Shown: positions 23,366 through 25,126 of the stretch, in pieces
Numbering within the stretch: the first letter of the stretch is position 1
Layout of the letters: each line of letters starts with the position of its first letter
Notes under the pieces: model-generated
Database searches by the model: none
Seen by the model: the letters and a program-made list of their open reading frames with translations, nothing else
Told to the model about the DNA's origin: nothing
Assembly (NCBI GenBank): GCA_964534325.1
Contig: CAZHOR010000024.1
Coordinates: 1-25,126, forward strand
Direction: 5' to 3'
Source: JdFR-22 sp964534325
Lineage (GTDB): Archaea > Halobacteriota > Archaeoglobi > Archaeoglobales > Archaeoglobaceae
DNA: 25,126 bases
Made by a program: the position numbers and the translations under genes

Positions 23366-24859
23366 CTATGTAATAGATTCTGGGACTTTGACCTCAAGTT
23401 TTTCCATGGTTTCTCTTTGGTTTTTGGTGACTTCTGTTAGTCTCCATTCCTTTCCTAGCTTAACTGCCCTCAATTTAGCCATTTCTAGGAATAATTCTTG
23501 GACGGACATCTTTTTTAGGAGGTCTGCTTCTCGCATCTTTTTCAGGATTTGGTTTCTGATCACTAGAGCAATAAAGTTCACAAATAATAGGCCGACAAGC
23601 GTATCATCTCTACTCACTCTCAGGGGTGACAGTGCTTTGAGGGAGTAGTAGAACTTCTCTATGACGTCTTTCTCTCTGTAGGTGGAGAGCAGTTCTTCTC
23701 CGCTCATCTTCTTGGTGCTGAGGATCACTAGCTTCCCCATCCTGTTCACCCTCCTGGAGATGGTTTTAGGCTTCCTAACGCAGTATACCTTCCCGTCCTT
23801 CACGCTCCACTTGAAGTATTTGGCTTCCTTTATTCTGGATAGGTATGAGCTTAACTTCTCCTCAATCTCCTCTCCATTGAGCGATTCTATGTCCATCAAC
23901 CTGTTATAGAACCGGTCTGTCTCCTCAGCCTTCCTCTTCTCATCGTAGAAGGTGTAAGTGTACACCTCTTTATCCTTCACGGTGGTCGTGTCTTCAGCCA
24001 CGAAGATGGTTCTCCCCTCGTATCTGGTGGCGTTCTCCGGTCTCTGAATCTTGTTGGAAGCCAATTTCTTGGCTAGGTTGGTGGTGAAGGGCAACGGTAT
24101 CACGAAGTCGAGCTTTGCATCCAGTATCTCCTCCACATTCTTCTGGCTGTAGAATCCCTTGTCAAGGACTATGGAGCACTCCTCTACTCTCAAGTCTTCT
24201 AGGTCTTTTAGGAGGTTGTGGATGGTGGTTATGTCGGTTATGCTTCCAGGGAACACCTTAAAGTAGAGGGGGATTCCTTCTTTGTTGGTGACCACCCCCA
24301 GGTTCACCTGAGGCAGGTTGTCTCCATCCCTGTTGTATCCGAACTCTAATAGGCTGATGTTCTTGGATGTGGAGGACAGGGAGGTTATATCATATATTAG
24401 GGCTGAGGAATCCTTGTCCTTAACCCATTCCCCAAAGAACTCTGGTAACCTGTCAGGTATGTTTCCTAAGAGGGTACTTATCTTCTGGGAGGAAGGAATC
24501 CTGGTCTTATATTTCTCTTCAAAGTAAGTGTCCTCCATAAAACATTTGGTTAGCTTCATGGAGGCGGGATTCCTCAACCTGGAGAAAGCCAGGGAGAGGA
24601 TCTGCTTCCATTCAGGGAACATCTTAAGAGCTTTATCTAATTCAAGCTGCGCCACTACCTCCGAGAAAAGGTAGACATCCCCATAAGATTTAGTGGTCTT
24701 CACCTTATTCTTCTTCTCCCTGATTACTCCCTTCTCCTCATCCCACACACCCAAATACCTTCTCTTCTGTCTTGCCTGCTTCTTCCCCTTATCCCAGTAA
24801 CTCTCCACCTCGTAAGCGTAGTAGTTATCCCCTATCTTCTGCTTTACAACATAACTCAT
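23366..24859 (-). CDS. IS1634-like DDE transposase
   Basis: The 497-residue transposase belongs to the IS4 superfamily, IS1634-like group. It would cut and join the ends of its element. The catalytic triad is recognisable: D in ALIYDITSLS, D in SIVLDKGFYSQ and E in the YREKDVIEKFYYSLKAL helix. The N-terminus includes the family's YAYEVESYWD segment. The frame is full length and intact. ATG 24859 is preceded by a TATA box 24-31 bases away, so it is leaderless. I could not identify reliable terminal inverted repeats. ACGGGA at 23230-23235 and its inverse TCCCGT at 24894-24899 are the only shared outer motif, and six bases are not proof. Confidence 0.87.
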   Translation of the reverse strand: MSYVVKQKIGDNYYAYEVESYWDKGKKQARQKRRYLGVWDEEKGVIREKKNKVKTTKSYGDVYLFSEVVAQLELDKALKMFPEWKQILSLAFSRLRNPASMKLTKCFMEDTYFEEKYKTRIPSSQKISTLLGNIPDRLPEFFGEWVKDKDSSALIYDITSLSSTSKNISLLEFGYNRDGDNLPQVNLGVVTNKEGIPLYFKVFPGSITDITTIHNLLKDLEDLRVEECSIVLDKGFYSQKNVEEILDAKLDFVIPLPFTTNLAKKLASNKIQRPENATRYEGRTIFVAEDTTTVKDKEVYTYTFYDEKRKAEETDRFYNRLMDIESLNGEEIEEKLSSYLSRIKEAKYFKWSVKDGKVYCVRKPKTISRRVNRMGKLVILSTKKMSGEELLSTYREKDVIEKFYYSLKALSPLRVSRDDTLVGLLFVNFIALVIRNQILKKMREADLLKKMSVQELFLEMAKLRAVKLGKEWRLTEVTKNQRETMEKLEVKVPESIT

Positions 24860-24890
24860 AGTTACTAATAATAACTATGTAGTATATATA
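24857..24890 (-). promoter_or_regulatory. Transposase promoter with a palindrome over the start
   Basis: TATATATA lies at 24883-24890. Between it and the start, CATAGTTA (24857-24864) and TAACTATG (24872-24879) form an exact 8-base inverted repeat with a 7-base centre that includes the ATG. The same TAATAACTATGTA also occurs at the transposase 3' end, at about 23360-23372. Such a site could bind a repressor or the transposase itself and limit its expression. Confidence 0.5.
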
Positions 24891-24984
24891 ATTTCCCGTC
24901 CTAGAAAGCCGCGGTTGAATAAATAGGAATTAAAGAAAAGCTTTCAGTCAGAAATGGTTATTAAAAATGAGGAGATCAGGATCT

Positions 24985-25126
24985 TTATATCTTTATATCG
25001 AAAACTTTTATTAGTTTGAAGTTGAGCTTGTTTTTGCTGGGGTCGGGAATTAGTGATATTTGAGATAATACCACCACTCCTATATCACCACTCCTAGTTT
25101 ACTTTCCCACCCCAGTACATCATTTC
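24985..25126 (-). pseudogene. Truncated, frame-broken gene tail at the window edge
   Basis: The minus strand enters from the right edge in a frame reading NDVLGWESKLGVVI and then meets a stop. Fourteen bases later the frame changes, and GVVVLSQISLIPDPSKN continues to KVFDIKI and a TAA at 24985. The break coincides with a tandem duplication of GGAGTGGTGATATA (the second copy reads GGAGTGGTGGTATT). Removing one copy gives one continuous protein end. Family unknown. The short length makes this a tentative call. The stretch between it and the transposase (24891-24984) has no gene. Confidence 0.35.

Noticed and set aside
23230..24899. ACGGGA/TCCCGT as transposon terminal inverted repeats
   Set aside because: Six matching bases are too few, and no target duplication is visible beside them.
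24900..24922. CCTAGAAAGCCGCGG resembling an IS605-type terminal sequence
   Set aside because: Only a short core (AGCCGCG) is shared with the element at 330, with no paired stem.
1..25126. CRISPR arrays
   Set aside because: No regularly spaced repeats of 20-40 bases were seen on either strand.

Overview
The window is chromosomal DNA from an archaeon, most probably a euryarchaeon. The evidence is a complete archaeosine pathway pair (tRNA-guanine(15) transglycosylase and an ArcS-type paralogue), a group II chaperonin (thermosome), an archaeal-type nicotinate phosphoribosyltransferase, a PEF-CTERM surface protein, tRNAs without an encoded CCA, TATA boxes 25-30 bases upstream of many starts, and a mixture of leaderless and Shine-Dalgarno starts, including TTG and GTG. 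Nothing here fixes the lineage. PEF-CTERM and the small protein families would suit a methanogen-type or related Halobacteriota lineage, but that is inference.

Layout. Bases 1-2400: the 3' end of an IS200-type transposase with its terminal hairpin, a small aKMT-like methyltransferase, a frameshifted gene, a large inverted repeat and a tiny winged-helix protein. Bases 2475-6576: a large fused ADP-forming acyl-CoA synthetase/GNAT protein, an unlisted 39-residue membrane peptide and a PEF-CTERM exported protein. Bases 6776-10568: tRNA-Leu(GAG), a membrane-anchored monohaem cytochrome c, a Cys-rich small protein, a PAS/GAF sensor without a kinase domain, a YkgJ-like Cys-cluster protein and another small Cys protein. 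Bases 10651-12373: a compact operon of acylphosphatase, MazG-like pyrophosphohydrolase and nicotinate phosphoribosyltransferase. At 12733 there is a CARF-like/winged-helix regulator. Bases 13562-18389: thermosome, then arcS and tgtA overlapping as ATGA. Bases 18441-19637: two HEAT-repeat proteins around a small membrane protein.

Bases 19638-25126 look accessory. They hold tRNA-Ser(CGA) with its 3' end duplicated 134 bp downstream, an uncharacterised three-gene cluster (ribbon-helix-helix-like peptide, acidic protein with a beta-rich C-terminus, membrane peptide), a YhbS-type GNAT, a frameshifted exported protein, an IS1634-like transposase with an operator-like palindrome, and a broken gene tail at the right edge.

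How the genes fit together: tgtA and arcS act in sequence on G15 of tRNA, and both tRNAs in this window carry G15. The pncB operon joins NAD salvage with small phosphohydrolases. The exported proteins, cytochrome and sensor suggest surface and redox functions, but no direct link between them is visible. The best candidates for something undescribed are the three-gene cluster at 20811-21751 beside the tRNA-Ser repeat, and the paired inverted repeat at 1973-2067.
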